64,000 nt of DNA from Bacteroides thetaiotaomicron VPI-5482 (GTDB lineage Bacteria; Bacteroidota; Bacteroidia; Bacteroidales; Bacteroidaceae), in assembly GCF_000011065.1 (NCBI RefSeq), contig NC_004663.1:3596001-3660000 (forward strand). The letters run 5' to 3'. Made by a program: the position numbers and the translations under genes. The notes below the pieces were generated by a model, which saw only the letters and a program-made list of their open reading frames with translations, was not told where the DNA came from and made no database searches. Shown here piece by piece: positions 15,700-25,613 of the stretch (positions are counted from its first letter, which is position 1; each line of letters begins with the position of its first letter).

Positions 15700-15732
15700 A
15701 AGGCTGCAAACTTCATAAAGTCTGCAGCCTTT
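15700..15732 (-). terminator. Rho-independent terminator of the GH93-like/SusCD operon
   Basis: On the minus strand AAAGGCTGCA pairs with TGCAGCCTTT around a 14-base loop (arms GGCTGCA 15702-15708 and TGCAGCC 15723-15729), followed by a run of T. It lies about 200 bases after the stop at 15934. Confidence 0.8.
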
Positions 15733-15933
15733 AGCCTATATCTGGTACTCTATCACCTAAGGTTTCTCAGGAAGATAGTCCATACTTGTTGCTATATTAT
15801 ACCATTTAGGAATATGATTTTACTTTTTTCTTTCATCTGTTTTTTATAGGTTTATGCTATTGATCTACAAATATACAACATTTAAAAGCGTTTGTCAAGT
15901 ACCTGCTGCGTTTTCAAATATGCGTTCTTTGCA

Positions 15934-17646
15934 TTAATGCCCACCTAAATTCATTTTCATCCATGTACACGACCTGTCAGCATTACTATGAACTAATGTT
16001 TCGGTATAGGTCTTTGTAGACAATGTGGCACACAACCTCATCGCATCTTTATTAAATGAACGATTTAAAGGAATGGTAAAAGCAAGTTCATAACCTCCCG
16101 ACACAACAGAAGGAGTGATTTGTAATCCTTCCAACTCACTATTCTCCCATTTCCCCTTATTACCTTGCCAGACAGTTATATCGCCTTTATATGAACACCA
16201 TACCTTATAAACACCTTCAGCAGGTTCTTTCAAACATTCATTCTTTGTATCAAGATAGATAAAAACACCGCTTCCTTTTTGAGTTCCTTGTCCACCGGAA
16301 TACAGTTCTCCATCCTTAACCTTGCAGGTGATATAAAGATTATCTGCATCTTTCCCGACTCCTAAACGTAAATTACAGATTCCGGTATGACCAATAAAAA
16401 TAGGATAGTTTACAATATCAGAAGAGTTCACTTCTAAATCCCGCATTACATGTCCTTTCATGAAAAACGGAGCCTCCGTCCCCCCCTGATAGTTACTGGT
16501 AGCAAGAGCTGCTATAGTATTCGCATCCCAAACAGCTACAGAAGGCCATACTGCATGCTTTCCCGCAGGCACAGGAAAAGGGCGCGTGCGCCTTACAAAG
16601 TTACGGGCATTCTTGTCACCTATTGCCACTTCCATGGTACTATAAGGCAGCCTGTCACCCAACTGATCGTCGTGACGTATATCATCCACCTGATAAGAAA
16701 GTAACGTTTCTCCTGTAGGAAGTACACCTAAATAAGGAGCTCCCATGTAAATCCAATCTTCTACAGGTTCGCCCAATGCCATAGCACGATTTGGAGAATC
16801 CGCCAATACAGGAGACGACCAATTATCCGACAATTTAGTACGTACGGTGTATGGTTTGAAAGTAACAAACCCACAATCTTCTATCACACAAACGATTTCA
16901 TCGCCAACCACCTTACTTACCGGCATTCCATCACGACTACCTGCGCGAAAACAAACTGTCTTATACCCTCCCCATGTCTTACCATTATCCACTGAGGTCA
17001 TCATGGATATTTCCTGTTCATTAGAATGAGTATATGGCCCCTCATTAGCAAAATAAACTTGCACCTCTTCATTAGGAAGTTGAAGAAAAGACGGTTCCCA
17101 ACAACCGTCAGAAAAACGAGGTTCCGCTTCATAAATAATCTGAGGATCGCTCCACGTTACTCCATTATCAGTACTACGGCGTACCGCTATAGCAAACGGA
17201 GTTATTTCGGGTGTTTGAGGACGATAATTACAAGCAGCCAGCAAATCCCCATTAGCAAGTTGTATAATTTCTGAGTTAGCGATATTTATTCGGGCAGTTC
17301 CTTTATCATTCGTTATACTATGGATGGGGAAAAGAATAACAGGATCCCCCCATGTACTACCTTCATCTGTACTACAGCGCATTTCATAGCCTGTATCATA
17401 GTTCTCATATACAGCCACCACTGTATTATCCTGTAAACGGATGGAACGTGGATATCCTCCCCTAGTTGCCAGTTGCCGGATTGTTCCATAATCCCAACCA
17501 ATACGAACACCGTCAACAGGTTCTCCTTTTTTAGCTAAATAAGGGACTCCTGGATCTTCTCCGGCACCATCAGAGTTTCCACAGGCCAGAAGTGTAAGAA
17601 CACAAAAATTCAAGAGGCTCAATAAACGCCTTGTTTTTGTTTTCAT
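15934..17646 (-). CDS. Sialidase-superfold glycosidase, GH93-like, with C-terminal CBM9-like domain
   Basis: 570-residue predicted lipoprotein (LTLLACGNSD, lipobox Cys near residue 22). Residues about 45-410 show Asp-box (BNR) repeats typical of a six-bladed sialidase-type propeller: RCSTDEGSTWGDP, RRSTDNGVTWSDP, MTSVDNGKTWGG. The segment CWEPSFLQLPNEEVQVYF resembles GH93 exo-alpha-1,5-L-arabinanases, which share this fold, so arabinan-side activity is more likely than sialic acid release. Residues about 420-565 (IGHTGICNLRLGVGKDADNLYITCKV...YELAFTIPL) look like a CBM9-type or DOMON-like beta-sandwich. It is the last gene of the SusCD operon, followed by a clear terminator. GH33-like activity on another sugar remains possible. 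Confidence 0.65.
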   Translation of the reverse strand: MKTKTRRLLSLLNFCVLTLLACGNSDGAGEDPGVPYLAKKGEPVDGVRIGWDYGTIRQLATRGGYPRSIRLQDNTVVAVYENYDTGYEMRCSTDEGSTWGDPVILFPIHSITNDKGTARINIANSEIIQLANGDLLAACNYRPQTPEITPFAIAVRRSTDNGVTWSDPQIIYEAEPRFSDGCWEPSFLQLPNEEVQVYFANEGPYTHSNEQEISMMTSVDNGKTWGGYKTVCFRAGSRDGMPVSKVVGDEIVCVIEDCGFVTFKPYTVRTKLSDNWSSPVLADSPNRAMALGEPVEDWIYMGAPYLGVLPTGETLLSYQVDDIRHDDQLGDRLPYSTMEVAIGDKNARNFVRRTRPFPVPAGKHAVWPSVAVWDANTIAALATSNYQGGTEAPFFMKGHVMRDLEVNSSDIVNYPIFIGHTGICNLRLGVGKDADNLYITCKVKDGELYSGGQGTQKGSGVFIYLDTKNECLKEPAEGVYKVWCSYKGDITVWQGNKGKWENSELEGLQITPSVVSGGYELAFTIPLNRSFNKDAMRLCATLSTKTYTETLVHSNADRSCTWMKMNLGGH

Positions 17647-17723
17647 GATATATCAACAGTTTTATATATAACAAATTTTCCTCCCTAAACAGATAAATAC
17701 CTAGGGAGGAAATACAGTTTTAT

Positions 17724-19604
17724 TTATTCCCAATAGGGAGATTGTACCAATCCTATCCGCTTATCCATTTCACTCTGCGGTATAGGGAACAGATAATGTT
17801 TCTTTTCGAATACACGAGAATCACCTACTGTTGAACGTTTACTATAATCTACCTTATTAGTAGCAGTTATATTCATACCATGCATATATCCGTTGTCTGT
17901 TTTCTCTGCAATTTTCCAGCGGTGACAATCGAAATAGCGATGTCCGGCTTCGAACGCTAATTCTATCTGACGTTCATGCTGAATACGTTCACGCATCTTA
18001 TCTTTGTCCAAGCCTTTTGCCAATCCCGGCAAACCGGCGCGTTTACGAATAGCGTCTACATACTTGTATACATCATCTACAGGCCCTTCAGCTTCATTCA
18101 ATGCTTCCGCATAATCCAGATAAAGACTACCTACCCGGAAAAGGATAGAGGCTTCTTTCATTCCTCCCTTACCATTAATCACATCTACACCTTCATCAGC
18201 AGTTTTTCGCAATAAGTATCCGGTACAGCAATAATCTACTTTGGAGACATTAATACCATCTTTTCCACCTTGCCAAAATTCCAATTGGCGACCACGCCAC
18301 TGTTGACCATTAAAATTGATTGAAGCATAAAAACGAGGTTCACGACCGACATACATATTATAAACTCCTGCCGGATAATGTTTGCCAGCCGTTGCCGCAA
18401 AACCAGTTTCCGAGTAGCCGCTTGCTCCATTTATTATAGGCGTTCCATCTGCATTATATCCGATAATCGGTGTTGAACCATTAGCCATTTCATAGGCATC
18501 AACCAGTTCCTGAGTAGGACAAAGACCGCTCCAGCCTCCCATACCGTTGGCTGCCATACATTTCTCCTGATGGATATTGTCACTATAGCCTGTCCCTTGA
18601 TTTCTGGCAAAGATATATTCTTTATTCCATTTTTTTGAAGGTAGGAATAACTCCATATAGTTTCTATAACCGTTATCAGGTTCATCCGAATAATACAAAC
18701 CATAATAAGAAGAACCCTCTATCTTATCTATTGCTTCTTTGGCAGCCGCAGCAGCTTTTCCCCATTTAGAATCATCTTTGGGAGCAAAGAGCAATGTACC
18801 GTCTTCATTGGCAAATTTAGCATAATCAGCATTTCCATTGAACAGCGGACTTGCAGCATAAAGCAATACACGTGCTTTCAAAGCATAAGCTGCGGCTTTT
18901 GTAGCACGCCCATACAAAGATTCGGCCACCGTACCACTCGCATTGGTATAAATCATCGGCAACGCTCCATCAATGCCATATTGACAATCTGAAACTATAA
19001 AATCTACGCATTGATCAAACGTATTTCGAGGGAAATATGTCATTTCATCATCCATTTTCAGCGCATGATCCATGATAGGAATAGGACCGTGACTACGCAA
19101 CAGAAAGAAATGCAACATTGCGCGCATAAAACGTGCTTCACATATCCACACATTTTTTGTAGCTTGCGCTGCCGGACATAAGTCTATATTTTCAAGAAAC
19201 ACATTACATTGACGGATACCTTCATAATAACGCCACCACATTGCATAAGACGTACCCTGACTGGAACTACCTTCGAGCATTTTAGGATTCCAGCTACCAC
19301 GATTCATTTCTTTAGCCATCGGATAAGTCCAAGTGATGTTCATCTCATCAGATGCACCACTCCAGGCACCCAATGCCCAATAATCATTATCATTATAGTT
19401 AGTTTCACAAGGAAGGTAATCGTAAGCTCTTAACAGAAAACGTTCTGTATAAATTTCACTGGAAAACACTTCCTCTAAGGTTATGGAAGTAGCATCGTCC
19501 GGAGTTTTATCCAGATAATCACTACATGAAGTCGATACAAATGCCCATGTCAGCAAACATAGTCCTGCCACCTTTATTTTCATTTTCGATATTTTCATAT
19601 TCAT
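17724..19604 (-). CDS. SusD-like outer-membrane glycan-binding lipoprotein (RagB/SusD)
   Basis: 626-residue surface lipoprotein that lids the partner SusC channel and binds oligosaccharide. The signal ends in FVSTSCSDYLDKTPDD (lipobox Cys near residue 27). SusD-family landmarks follow: FSSEIYTERFLLRAYDYLP, ECNVFLENI-type helix (IRQCNVFLENIDLCP), AEARFMRAMLHFFL-type (CEARFMRAMLHFFLLRSHGPIP), TKAAAYALKARVLLYAASPLFNG and the C-terminal YLDYAEALNEAEGPVDDVYKYVDAIRKRAGL with RHERQIELAFEAGHRYFDCHRW. It begins 2 bases after the SusC stop, so the pair is co-translated. Ligand is inferred from the neighbours to be an arabinose-containing glycan. Confidence 0.95.
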   Translation of the reverse strand: MNMKISKMKIKVAGLCLLTWAFVSTSCSDYLDKTPDDATSITLEEVFSSEIYTERFLLRAYDYLPCETNYNDNDYWALGAWSGASDEMNITWTYPMAKEMNRGSWNPKMLEGSSSQGTSYAMWWRYYEGIRQCNVFLENIDLCPAAQATKNVWICEARFMRAMLHFFLLRSHGPIPIMDHALKMDDEMTYFPRNTFDQCVDFIVSDCQYGIDGALPMIYTNASGTVAESLYGRATKAAAYALKARVLLYAASPLFNGNADYAKFANEDGTLLFAPKDDSKWGKAAAAAKEAIDKIEGSSYYGLYYSDEPDNGYRNYMELFLPSKKWNKEYIFARNQGTGYSDNIHQEKCMAANGMGGWSGLCPTQELVDAYEMANGSTPIIGYNADGTPIINGASGYSETGFAATAGKHYPAGVYNMYVGREPRFYASINFNGQQWRGRQLEFWQGGKDGINVSKVDYCCTGYLLRKTADEGVDVINGKGGMKEASILFRVGSLYLDYAEALNEAEGPVDDVYKYVDAIRKRAGLPGLAKGLDKDKMRERIQHERQIELAFEAGHRYFDCHRWKIAEKTDNGYMHGMNITATNKVDYSKRSTVGDSRVFEKKHYLFPIPQSEMDKRIGLVQSPYWE

Positions 19605-19606
19605 AT

Positions 19607-22600
19607 TTATTTAAAGTTAATCTGGAAACCAAAGTTAATAGTTCGTTGCATCGGATAGTTACCTACACCATTATTCGACTCCGGGTCTACAATCTTGATA
19701 TAATCAAGTGTTAATAGATTTTGTCCGTTACAGAACAGACGGATATTATCCATAAACATCTTATCAATCAGTCTTCCTTTGAATGTATAACCTATTTCGG
19801 CACTCTTCAAGCGCAAGTAAGAACCATTACGCATATACATTGTGGAAGTTTGGTAGTTATTGTAACTATTAGCATTAAGAACAATAGGATATTTTGCAGT
19901 AGCAGCTGTTTCAGATGTCCAACGATTATCATACACCTCACGCAGCACATTCCATGTGCCCTCACCATTCAGGAATGGATAAACAGTTGCTCCTTCCAAA
20001 AAGAAACTTGTCTTGGCAGCACCCGTGAAAAATAAACTGACATCAAAATTCTTATATGCCACCGTACCACCAAATCCAAACATAATCTCCGGAGTACGCG
20101 GGTCACCAATAGCTACTTTATCATACTCATCCACTACACCGTCACCATTTATATCTTTGTATTTAATATCCCCGGGACGAACGGTACTTTGGAACGTCTG
20201 CTTCGGGCTGTTTTTAATATCATCCTGATCCTTGAAGAATCCTAGTGCCACAAGTCCGAATGTCTGGTCAATACGGCGTCCGCGAGCATCTTGATATTCA
20301 TACTTCGGCTTCGGTTCATCATTTTCAATAATCTTATTACGGGCAAACGAGAAATTCCCACGTAATGAGTAGAATAATCCGTTAGCAACTCTTTTTTTCA
20401 CTTCAAGTGCGGTTTCAATACCTTTATTCTCCGCCTTACCTAGATTTCCTACCGGAATACTTGCACCTGAGAAACCAGCCAATACAGGCACAGTTTTACG
20501 AGTAATCAAGATACCGTCACGCTTTTCCTTAAATATATCCACCTGCAAAGAAACCACATCGTTAAATAAACCCAGATCAAAACCGACATTTAACTTTTTC
20601 GCTGTCTCCCAAGTTACATTCTGATTACCGGTCTGCCCTTCCATAATACCTGCCATATAATTATTGCCTTCTTTCCCCATATATCCTGCCGACACATTCA
20701 TATTCATGGTAGTTAGATAAAGGAAACGGGTGCTGGAAGAAATGTCGTTACCCACCGTACCATAACTTCCACGTAATTTCAAGTTGCTTATCCACCAGTT
20801 ACGGTTCCAAAAGTCTTCATTCGTCAAAACGTATCCCAATGATACGGACGGGAAAAAGCCATAACGCTTACCTTTCGGGAACTGTTCCGAACCGTTATAT
20901 CCGAAATTGAACTCTGCAAAATAACGTTGCAAGTAGTTATAGCTGGCACGTCCCGCAATACCCTGACGACGATAAGGAACGGATCCCGTACGGTCCGTAT
21001 TACGCAAGTTTACATAATCACGACGGTTGAACAAAAACATTCCAGTAATATTATGCATACCAAATGTGCGATCATAATTGGCTGCCACTTCATAGTAAAT
21101 GGCACGGTTGGCACTTTCCGCTAAAGTCACATTCTTAATATTCTCATTACGAAGTATATTATAGATGGCATTGCCCTCCGCGTCTTCTCCCATATACTGT
21201 TTTACTTCAAAATCCTTATAATATTGTTTATTATTAGAATAATAATGATCGTAAGCAAACCGTCCGCTTACTGAAAGCCCTTCCGTCACAAGTGAAGATA
21301 AATCCCAACGTGCAGAAAAAGTCCCTTGCAATGTATTCCAGTTTTGTGTTTCATAACCACTCTGTGTAGTCATACCCCATGGATTATTACCAAGATAAGT
21401 CGGTGAAGCACCTGGTGTACCATCCGGATTCTTTACAGGAAATGCTAAAGGAGAAGTATTACGAATCGCATAAAAGATATCATATTGACTCTTTCCTGGG
21501 AAATTACGATTCTGAATAATACCGCCAACCCCTAATTCTACTGAAAGATCTTTCGTGAGATTTACATCTACACGCGAACGATAATTATAACGGTTTACAC
21601 GACTGTTTGTACTATATGCATTATCGCCATTATCGCGATAAAGCCCGCTCTGCGTTGTATAACCCACATTTACAAAATAGCGTACTACTTCGGTACCACC
21701 GGTAATATTTAAATTTGTAATGCTCTGTGTTGTATTCTTCTTAAGAACTTCGTCCACCCAGTTCACATTAGGATAAAGATAAGGGCTACTACCGTTTCTG
21801 AACAATTCAATTTCTTCATCCGTATAAGCCATATTAGCAACGCCTGCATTGTCACGTGCCTCATTCATTAAACCGGCATATTCCGCCGCATTAATATACT
21901 CCGGATAACGAAGTCCGGTAAGCACTGCATATTCTGAGCGCAATGTCACTTTCGGTTTTCCCAGTTGACCACGCTTAGTAGTTATCAAGATAACGCCATT
22001 AGCACCACGTACACCATATACTGCCGTAGCGGAAGCATCTTTCAAGACAGAAATGCTTTCTACTTCTTCAGTATTAATCGTATTCATATCACGCTCAATA
22101 CCATCTACCAATATCAACGGGCTACGATTTGTCCATGTTCCAAAACCTCGGATATAAATGCTCGCTTGATCATATCCCGGTTCGCCTGTAGCCTGACGAG
22201 TCACAATACCCGGAATTTGTCCGCCTAAAGTATTGCTTAATGATGGAGTAGCTATTTTGGCTATTTCTTTGGTAGAGACATTGGACACAGAACCGGTCAC
22301 ACTGATTTTTTTCTGCGTTCCATAACCTACCACCACCACTTCGTCCAATTTACTGACCTCTTCCTGAAGAGTCACATTTATAATTTTACTTCCACTTACA
22401 GGGACTTCTTGTGACACATATCCGATATAACTGAACTCCAAAATTGCGTTGCTACGAGTATCGATAGAGTATTCACCATCAATATTGGTTATAACTCCTT
22501 GCGAAGTACCTTTCACCTTGATTGTAGCACCAACAATCGGTTCTCTCGAAGCGTCCGTCACATTTCCCTTGACCTGAAACTTTGTGCCTTGTGCAAAAGA

Positions 22601-22681
22601 TTCCGCACTACTAATCAAGCACACCAAAAGGACAATGACATAGTTCAAAAGCCTCTTGCTCATTCGATTATTTTTATTCAT
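19607..22681 (-). CDS. SusC-like TonB-dependent outer-membrane transporter
   Basis: 1024-residue importer of oligosaccharides. A signal peptide (LLVCLISSAESFAQ, cleavage near residue 31) is followed by a carboxypeptidase-like domain (KFQVKGNVTDASREPIVGATIKVKGT). Then come the TonB-box region (DEVVVVGYGTQKK), the plug (about 115-230, with SISVLKDASATAVYGVRGANGVILITTKRG) and a 22-strand barrel ending in INFGFQINFK. Length and motifs are standard for the SusC/RagA family. It is preceded by the GH43 gene (51-base gap) and followed by susD. It does not have the STN domain expected of sigma/anti-sigma systems, in keeping with control by the hybrid sensor upstream. Confidence 0.96.
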   Translation of the reverse strand: MNKNNRMSKRLLNYVIVLLVCLISSAESFAQGTKFQVKGNVTDASREPIVGATIKVKGTSQGVITNIDGEYSIDTRSNAILEFSYIGYVSQEVPVSGSKIINVTLQEEVSKLDEVVVVGYGTQKKISVTGSVSNVSTKEIAKIATPSLSNTLGGQIPGIVTRQATGEPGYDQASIYIRGFGTWTNRSPLILVDGIERDMNTINTEEVESISVLKDASATAVYGVRGANGVILITTKRGQLGKPKVTLRSEYAVLTGLRYPEYINAAEYAGLMNEARDNAGVANMAYTDEEIELFRNGSSPYLYPNVNWVDEVLKKNTTQSITNLNITGGTEVVRYFVNVGYTTQSGLYRDNGDNAYSTNSRVNRYNYRSRVDVNLTKDLSVELGVGGIIQNRNFPGKSQYDIFYAIRNTSPLAFPVKNPDGTPGASPTYLGNNPWGMTTQSGYETQNWNTLQGTFSARWDLSSLVTEGLSVSGRFAYDHYYSNNKQYYKDFEVKQYMGEDAEGNAIYNILRNENIKNVTLAESANRAIYYEVAANYDRTFGMHNITGMFLFNRRDYVNLRNTDRTGSVPYRRQGIAGRASYNYLQRYFAEFNFGYNGSEQFPKGKRYGFFPSVSLGYVLTNEDFWNRNWWISNLKLRGSYGTVGNDISSSTRFLYLTTMNMNVSAGYMGKEGNNYMAGIMEGQTGNQNVTWETAKKLNVGFDLGLFNDVVSLQVDIFKEKRDGILITRKTVPVLAGFSGASIPVGNLGKAENKGIETALEVKKRVANGLFYSLRGNFSFARNKIIENDEPKPKYEYQDARGRRIDQTFGLVALGFFKDQDDIKNSPKQTFQSTVRPGDIKYKDINGDGVVDEYDKVAIGDPRTPEIMFGFGGTVAYKNFDVSLFFTGAAKTSFFLEGATVYPFLNGEGTWNVLREVYDNRWTSETAATAKYPIVLNANSYNNYQTSTMYMRNGSYLRLKSAEIGYTFKGRLIDKMFMDNIRLFCNGQNLLTLDYIKIVDPESNNGVGNYPMQRTINFGFQINFK

Positions 22682-22731
22682 TATAGTATTAGTTTTAAAT
22701 TAAAAATGATATTCATTTATCCGGTATCCTT

Positions 22732-23724
22732 TTACTTCAGAACTCTCGGCTTAATTACAGTTCCACTAATAGTAACCACTCCCTGATCCGAAATGGCAAA
22801 ATCCTTAATATACGATGTTCGAGGTTGTATCTCCGCAGCACTCCAATGAGCATGAAATATATACTTCCAACTACCATCTTTGCATTGGAACGGCGCTCCA
22901 TGTCCTGTACCTACTAAGCCGGTAGCTGCATCACCCTGTAAAAGTGGATTCTTGCTATACTTCACCCAAGGCCCCATAGGAGTATCTGAGGTTGCATATC
23001 CAACTCCATATCCTTTATTTTCATAATGATTAGCAGAATAAATCAGATAATACACGCCATTCTTTTTCAAAAGAGAAGGTCCTTCCGCTACTTTACCTTG
23101 CAAAAGTTCCCATGATACTTCAGCTTTTATACATTGATTCAAAGTCTCTGTCTTTATACTCATCAAGTCATCAGTCATCTGAGCCACCCATATCACATTC
23201 CCATCTGTAAAACGTACGAAATAAAGATATGGAGTACCGTCATCATCTATAAACAAAGAAGTATCAATGCTTTTCTCACTCCAGATCGGCTGCTTTACTT
23301 CTTGTCGGAATGGACCTTCAGGAGTAGTAGAAGTCGCTACGCAAATATGTTCTTCTGCTGAATAGAACAGATAAAATTTCTTCTTAGACTCAACGTAATA
23401 GACCTCCGGTGCCCAAAAACCCCATGTACCATAAGAATCGGTTGCAGATAGAGCCTGCCCCTCACGTTTCCAGTTTTTCAAATCGTCAGAAGAAAAGCAG
23501 GCAAACCCCTCTCCGGCAGTTGTTCCTCCTGTACCATAAGCATAATATTTATTATTATAGAACATCACGTAGGGGTCTGCAATAGGCAGGTAATTAGTCT
23601 CCACACTAACACTTCCCTGACCATTATTATCTTTTTCCTCGTCATCTGTTGCACTCTCTCCACAACAAGTAAACAAAAGCCCAAAGGAGAATAGCAATAG
23701 ACTATATATTTCTTTCTTGAACAT
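22732..23724 (-). CDS. GH43 glycosidase, predicted surface lipoprotein
   Basis: 330-residue five-bladed beta-propeller enzyme. The GH43 triad is visible as Asp50 (IADPYVMF), the Asp in SIDTSLFIDDDG and the Glu in VAEGPSLLK. Typical activities are alpha-L-arabinofuranosidase, arabinanase or beta-xylosidase; the PUL setting favours arabinose. The signal peptide ends LLFTC (lipobox Cys20) and is followed by an acidic stretch ESATDDEEKD, which resembles the Bacteroidetes lipoprotein surface-export signal. The mature part is closely similar (about four residues in five) to the product of 30229-31212, which lacks a lipobox. The two are recent paralogues on either side of the sensor gene. Confidence 0.9.
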   Translation of the reverse strand: MFKKEIYSLLLFSFGLLFTCCGESATDDEEKDNNGQGSVSVETNYLPIADPYVMFYNNKYYAYGTGGTTAGEGFACFSSDDLKNWKREGQALSATDSYGTWGFWAPEVYYVESKKKFYLFYSAEEHICVATSTTPEGPFRQEVKQPIWSEKSIDTSLFIDDDGTPYLYFVRFTDGNVIWVAQMTDDLMSIKTETLNQCIKAEVSWELLQGKVAEGPSLLKKNGVYYLIYSANHYENKGYGVGYATSDTPMGPWVKYSKNPLLQGDAATGLVGTGHGAPFQCKDGSWKYIFHAHWSAAEIQPRTSYIKDFAISDQGVVTISGTVIKPRVLK

Positions 23725-23769
23725 AAAATATACTCTTTAATTTTCTATACCAGTTATTAGTTCTAACAA

Positions 23770-25128
23770 TCATTCTTCTTTGATTACCCGAATACGCCAA
23801 TTCTCACAATCACCTACATATACATTACCTTGGGCATCAATAGCAATACCATAAGGTTTGTTGAATTTCGCTTCTGCAGCAAGCCCATCGACATATCCCG
23901 TCTGGTAGCCTATTCCAGCATATGTACTCACATATCCTTCAGGAGTAATCTTGCGAACAGTGCGCCCATAAACTGTTGTTACTAACAAATTGCCTTCCGC
24001 ATCCACTGCTATTTGATTAGGCTGGTCCATACGTGAAGAAACACCTTGACCATCAATAATCCCCCAGACTCCATTACCTGCAAAGCGGGTTAGATTAGTA
24101 CATTTTTTAGTGACAAGATCATAATCAGCTTTTAATATACCCTGATATGGATCACGTCCATTCCAATAAAGAGTCTTTCCATCCGGAGAGAAAGCAAGTC
24201 CACCATATCCACCGTCACCACCTATATTTTGCATATTTCCGTCAGCATCCGGGAACAAACCAACTACTAATTCATTGAACTGATCTCGTGTAATCACATA
24301 TTCACAAGTCTCAGTAGCTTTATTATAGCGAAACACATGGCGTCCCCAATGATAAGTAAAAAGCGAACCGTCTACAGGATTAACAGCGATACCATTAATA
24401 TGGGGCTGAGCTAATTTCTCAGAAGGAATATATGACTTAAGATCTTTGAAACCACCTTTACGAGTTACCATTCCGACTGCAACAGGATTTGCCACATAGT
24501 TATTCGCATTATCATTGCCTATAAACAATGTATCTCCATCAAGAGAGAAGCATATACTGCGTGCATTGTTCACTAAGCTTTTTGTGGAACATAAAGTCTC
24601 AATTTTACCATCTTTCATACGACGGATGCGGTGTTCTCCTTCATCTTGCAAGAACAATATGGCATCATCCCATTTATCATAAACCATCACAATAGGCCAT
24701 TGGACAGAAGCCTGAAGATATGCACCATCAACTGTGGTACCTTGACCATTACCAGCTACAGTGTACACATTGCGAATATAACCATAGGAAAATAAATCAG
24801 GATAACTGTATACTACTTCCCCAACTCTGACTTTCACTACGCCACTACCACTAGCTTCAGCCACCCTAGCCATAATACGGGTAGAAGTAACCGAAATCAC
24901 CTCTGCTTCTTTTTCATTCACCCATACTTGGACTTGGCTGATATCCTCTCCAAAATTATTGCCTCGAATAGAAAGTTCCGTTCCTTTGGCACCTTCTGTT
25001 GGCAAATAAGTCTGGAATACCAGATCAGAATTCTTCAATCCACCGGACCAATCCTTGTCTTCTGTACAACTAGTAAAAAAACTAGCAGCCAATAGAAAAG
25101 AGCCGACACACAAAAAACTGTTTTTCAT
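23770..25128 (-). CDS. IPT/TIG-NHL repeat surface lipoprotein, probable glycan-binding protein
   Basis: 452-residue lipoprotein (ASFFTSCTEDKDW, lipobox Cys near residue 21, with acidic residues just after). An IPT/TIG immunoglobulin-like domain covers about residues 36-115 (TYLPTEGAKGTELSIRGNNFGEDISQVQVWVNEKEAEV). It is followed by NHL-type propeller repeats to the end (YTVAGNGQGTTVDG, NQIAVDAEGNLLVTTVYGRTVRKI, YGIAIDAQGNVYVGDCENWRIRVI). Proteins of this architecture are common in Bacteroides PULs, where they are thought to be surface glycan-binding proteins; no catalytic residues are evident. It is the promoter-proximal gene of the operon, ahead of GH43, susC and susD, which is a less usual order. 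Confidence 0.82.
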   Translation of the reverse strand: MKNSFLCVGSFLLAASFFTSCTEDKDWSGGLKNSDLVFQTYLPTEGAKGTELSIRGNNFGEDISQVQVWVNEKEAEVISVTSTRIMARVAEASGSGVVKVRVGEVVYSYPDLFSYGYIRNVYTVAGNGQGTTVDGAYLQASVQWPIVMVYDKWDDAILFLQDEGEHRIRRMKDGKIETLCSTKSLVNNARSICFSLDGDTLFIGNDNANNYVANPVAVGMVTRKGGFKDLKSYIPSEKLAQPHINGIAVNPVDGSLFTYHWGRHVFRYNKATETCEYVITRDQFNELVVGLFPDADGNMQNIGGDGGYGGLAFSPDGKTLYWNGRDPYQGILKADYDLVTKKCTNLTRFAGNGVWGIIDGQGVSSRMDQPNQIAVDAEGNLLVTTVYGRTVRKITPEGYVSTYAGIGYQTGYVDGLAAEAKFNKPYGIAIDAQGNVYVGDCENWRIRVIKEE

Positions 25129-25613
25129 TTTCTTTATTATTTTGGTTAAACATTTATATCATGATCCTTATAAAAGGAATTTGTTCATAAATCGTATTAT
25201 TTAAGGATTATATACTTCAGCGAAGAAAAGTGGAAGAAGAGTTTTATAAAAAAACTAATACCTGCCAATTCCTTATTTATGTATCAACTCTTCTCCCTAT
25301 CTACCAAACAATACATACAAAATCATATTCGCGCGAAAAATTAGATATTGATTAATAATAATTAATAGCTTATAAAGCCAGTTTCTAATCTGGTATTTAT
25401 CCGTTACTTCTATATTAATTGATCTAGAAGAAAGTTTTTTCCCAACCAAATAGACTGGTCAGAAAATAAGTTCCTACCTTCGAGACATTCGCAAAGTTAT
25501 CGGAACCTACCTGAAAAGGATATAAGAAATTAACCTGATATTATTAAATTCTATCCAAAAAACAGTGCAGAGATAGTCAGAATCAGTTTTAGAGCAATTT
25601 TATAAGAATTTGT
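25129..25613. other. Intergenic region with PUL operon promoter
   Basis: 485 bases between the hybrid sensor stop and the IPT-NHL gene. The only clear signal is the minus-strand -7 box at 25492-25499. If that is the start, the leader is about 360 bases long. A short hairpin CCAG/CTGG near 25378-25393 is present. No array of the 22-bp type was seen here. Confidence 0.5.
25492..25499 (-). promoter_or_regulatory. -7 box upstream of the IPT-NHL/GH43/susCD operon
   Basis: CAAAGTTA on the plus strand, i.e. TAACTTTG on the minus strand, a perfect TAnnTTTG. The -33 position has only TTTC, as is common for promoters that need an activator such as the hybrid sensor. Confidence 0.5.

Larger units (their letters stand above)
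14949..15933. other. Intergenic region between recombinase and PUL
   Basis: About 1 kb without a convincing gene. It contains the recombinase promoter (-7 at 14990-14997), a 20-base perfect palindrome inside a larger inverted repeat (15390-15435), a four-unit 22-bp array (15574-15652) and the terminator of the leftmost PUL operon (15700-15732). The only sizeable frame, 15144-15425 on the plus strand, has no recognisable features. Confidence 0.6.

Noticed and set aside
15934..17646. True sialidase (GH33)
   Set aside because: Asp boxes are shared by several families. The WEPSFLQLPNEEVQVYF segment and arabinose-type neighbours fit GH93 better, and no sialic-acid genes are in the window.
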